Shown here piece after piece: positions 62,980 through 64,000 of a stretch of DNA of 64,000 nt. How positions within the stretch are numbered: the stretch's first letter is position 1; every line of letters begins with the position of its first letter. The notes beneath the pieces were generated by a model. It had not been told where the DNA came from and searched no databases. It was given only the letters and a program-made list of their open reading frames with translations. The DNA comes from Closterium sp. Naga37s-1 (lineage: Eukaryota; Streptophyta; Zygnematophyceae; Desmidiales; Closteriaceae): NCBI GenBank assembly GCA_947471745.1, contig CANJKZ010000084.1:4282001-4346000 (forward strand), given 5' to 3'. A program made the position numbers and the translations under genes.

Positions 62980-63778
62980 TGTTGGTGCAACCCTACGGTT
63001 TGCATTCGGCTTGTTGTCCATGTGCGTGCATGCGTGTGTGCATGGAATGGTATGAGGGCATGAAATAATATATATTTCATGCTTACAATAGTGTGTGAAT
63101 GATTAGGCATGATTTCGAATGTGTGTGTCGAGTCAATAGCGAGTTATCGCTAGTCGCGTGTCACGTCGTCGTCTGCGTGTCGTGTGCGGATTTTCTATTT
63201 TTTCGTGTGTGGAATGTTTGGCGTGTCGCAGGTGTGCGCAGCAGACTTCCAAGAACTCAAGGAATAATTTATGATGAAGAACCAGAGCTTTGGTTTCAAG
63301 ATTCAGGTGATTTCGAAGCACTCCAAAAGGGTTAACTTCAAGATAGTGAGAATAGTTACATTACTTAGTGTAGTGTAACATTTCTCTTGGTGTAGGCCCT
63401 TGTGGAGGGTAGTTTCGAGACCCTTCGTGGTTGGGGACAGTGTGGCACTGTTCCACATCACTGTACCTCGGCCCTTGGGGTTTGTAGGAGCTGGGAGTCA
63501 TTCCCAACTCGTAACTCTTCCTAATTTGTGTTCTAAGACTATAGTGGCTGCCATAGTGCCGTTCGTTCAAACTGACATTGCATCATAAATAATTGATGAA
63601 ATCGTGTGATCTAAATTGCCTATTGTAGGCGATATCAAGACGCTCCAGATCCAATTTATAGCAAGTCATTTGAAGCCGTGACCAGAACTCTATGAACGTT
63701 TGAAGCCGCTGTGCAGAAATCCGACTCTGCACTCTATCTTTTGTTTTAAGCACATTCAAGCCTATTGTGACTATAACA
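62980..63778 (+). repeat. 3' LTR of element N
   Basis: The 799-bp LTR is near-identical to 57386-58187 and followed by the duplicated GGGAG. Confidence 0.92.
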
Positions 63779-64000
63779 GGGAGAAGGAGCAGGCAGTGGA
63801 GAGCCAGGCAGTAACTGCGGCTGTGACTGGTTAGGAGGAGGATACAGGAGAGGCAGAGTAAGTCCAGTGGAAAACGGAAGACTAAGAACCTGACGAAGTG
63901 CCGAGTTAGGCGGTGGTAGGGACGACTACAGCTGCGGGTAGAAGAATGGTCGGCGCGGCGCAGTACCCATACCGTCAGCAGCTCCAGCACCTCCAACTCC
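63779..64000 (-). mobile_element. Element L, piece 1: linker segment running off the right edge
   Basis: The minus strand reads GVGGAGAADGMG, a [12 protein letters not shown] segment (RRPFFYPQL) and QPQLLPGSPLPAPSP, the start of the post-repeat linker of the short-LTR class. The gag and integrase of L would lie beyond 64000. Confidence 0.82.

Larger units (their letters stand above)
57386..63778 (+). mobile_element. Element N: complete long-LTR copia element
   Basis: Both LTRs (about 800 bp), PBS, PPT and all domains are present. The target-site duplication GGGAG (57381-57385 and 63779-63783) is perfect. The LTRs differ by only a small number of substitutions and short indels by eye, so N is among the youngest insertions. 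Even so, its polyprotein has two in-frame stops and two frame changes. Confidence 0.93.

Noticed and set aside
1-64000. Envelope gene, gypsy/Ty3 order or retroviral features
   Set aside because: All elements with pol have integrase before RT (copia order), and no envelope-like frame with signal peptide and membrane anchor was seen.
1-64000. tRNA or rRNA genes
   Set aside because: I saw only the 12-15-nt initiator-Met complement at primer-binding sites, and no cloverleaf or rRNA core sequence.

Overview
The window is a dense nest of Ty1/copia-type LTR retrotransposons from a eukaryotic nuclear genome. The evidence is Gag, DSG(A/C) protease, D,D35E integrase, YVDD reverse transcriptase (RT) and RNase H (RH) pieces in copia order. 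Primer-binding sites match the plant initiator-methionine tRNA, and the one non-transposon gene has GT-AG introns. There are no bacterial genes and no rRNA, tRNA or CRISPR. The high GC, Gly/Ala-rich polyproteins and copia load suggest a streptophyte green alga (a desmid such as Closterium is my best guess). That assignment is inference.

I name the elements A-N from left to right. Two classes occur. Short-LTR elements (B, C, D, E, H, I, J, K, L) have LTRs of only 116-132 bp, a GC-rich tandem-repeat leader of up to about 1.1 kb before gag, an unusual Cys/His motif in Gag, and a long Ala/Gly/Pro linker between integrase and RT. Long-LTR elements (A, F, G, M, N) have LTRs of about 430-850 bp, a PBS near TGGTATCAGAGC and, where visible, a classical CCHC knuckle.

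Layout: A (1-1968, minus); B (2012-8624, minus, both LTRs, integrase core deleted); AT-rich spacer; C (9171-9933, plus, LTR and leader stub); D (9934-16968, plus, 3' LTR lost); E (16969-19077, plus, fragment with a repair scar); F (19078-20184 and 26485-~28588, minus), split by G (20185-26484, minus, complete, target-site duplication GAAGT); an unassigned repeat-bearing stretch (28589-30179); H (30180-36861, minus) head-to-head with I (36862-40040, plus), which is tail-to-tail with J (40041-45335, minus); J's 5' LTR cuts K (45336-46760, minus). Next comes an unidentified multi-exon gene (46762-50050, plus). The rest is L (minus, three pieces), split by M (50934-57140, minus, duplication AGTAG) and N (57386-63778, plus, duplication GGGAG).

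Every polyprotein carries stops, frameshifts or deletions, so no copy looks autonomous, although D, M and N keep YVDD. The points most worth follow-up are: a conserved hairpin, T-run and GGGCCC module beside the short-LTR PBS, with compensatory base changes; a peptide motif present in both Gag and the integrase-RT linker, 24 bases identical in H; the C-X13-C-X3-H-X4-C Gag motif; the inverted H/I/J arrangement; and the multi-exon gene beheaded by element K.
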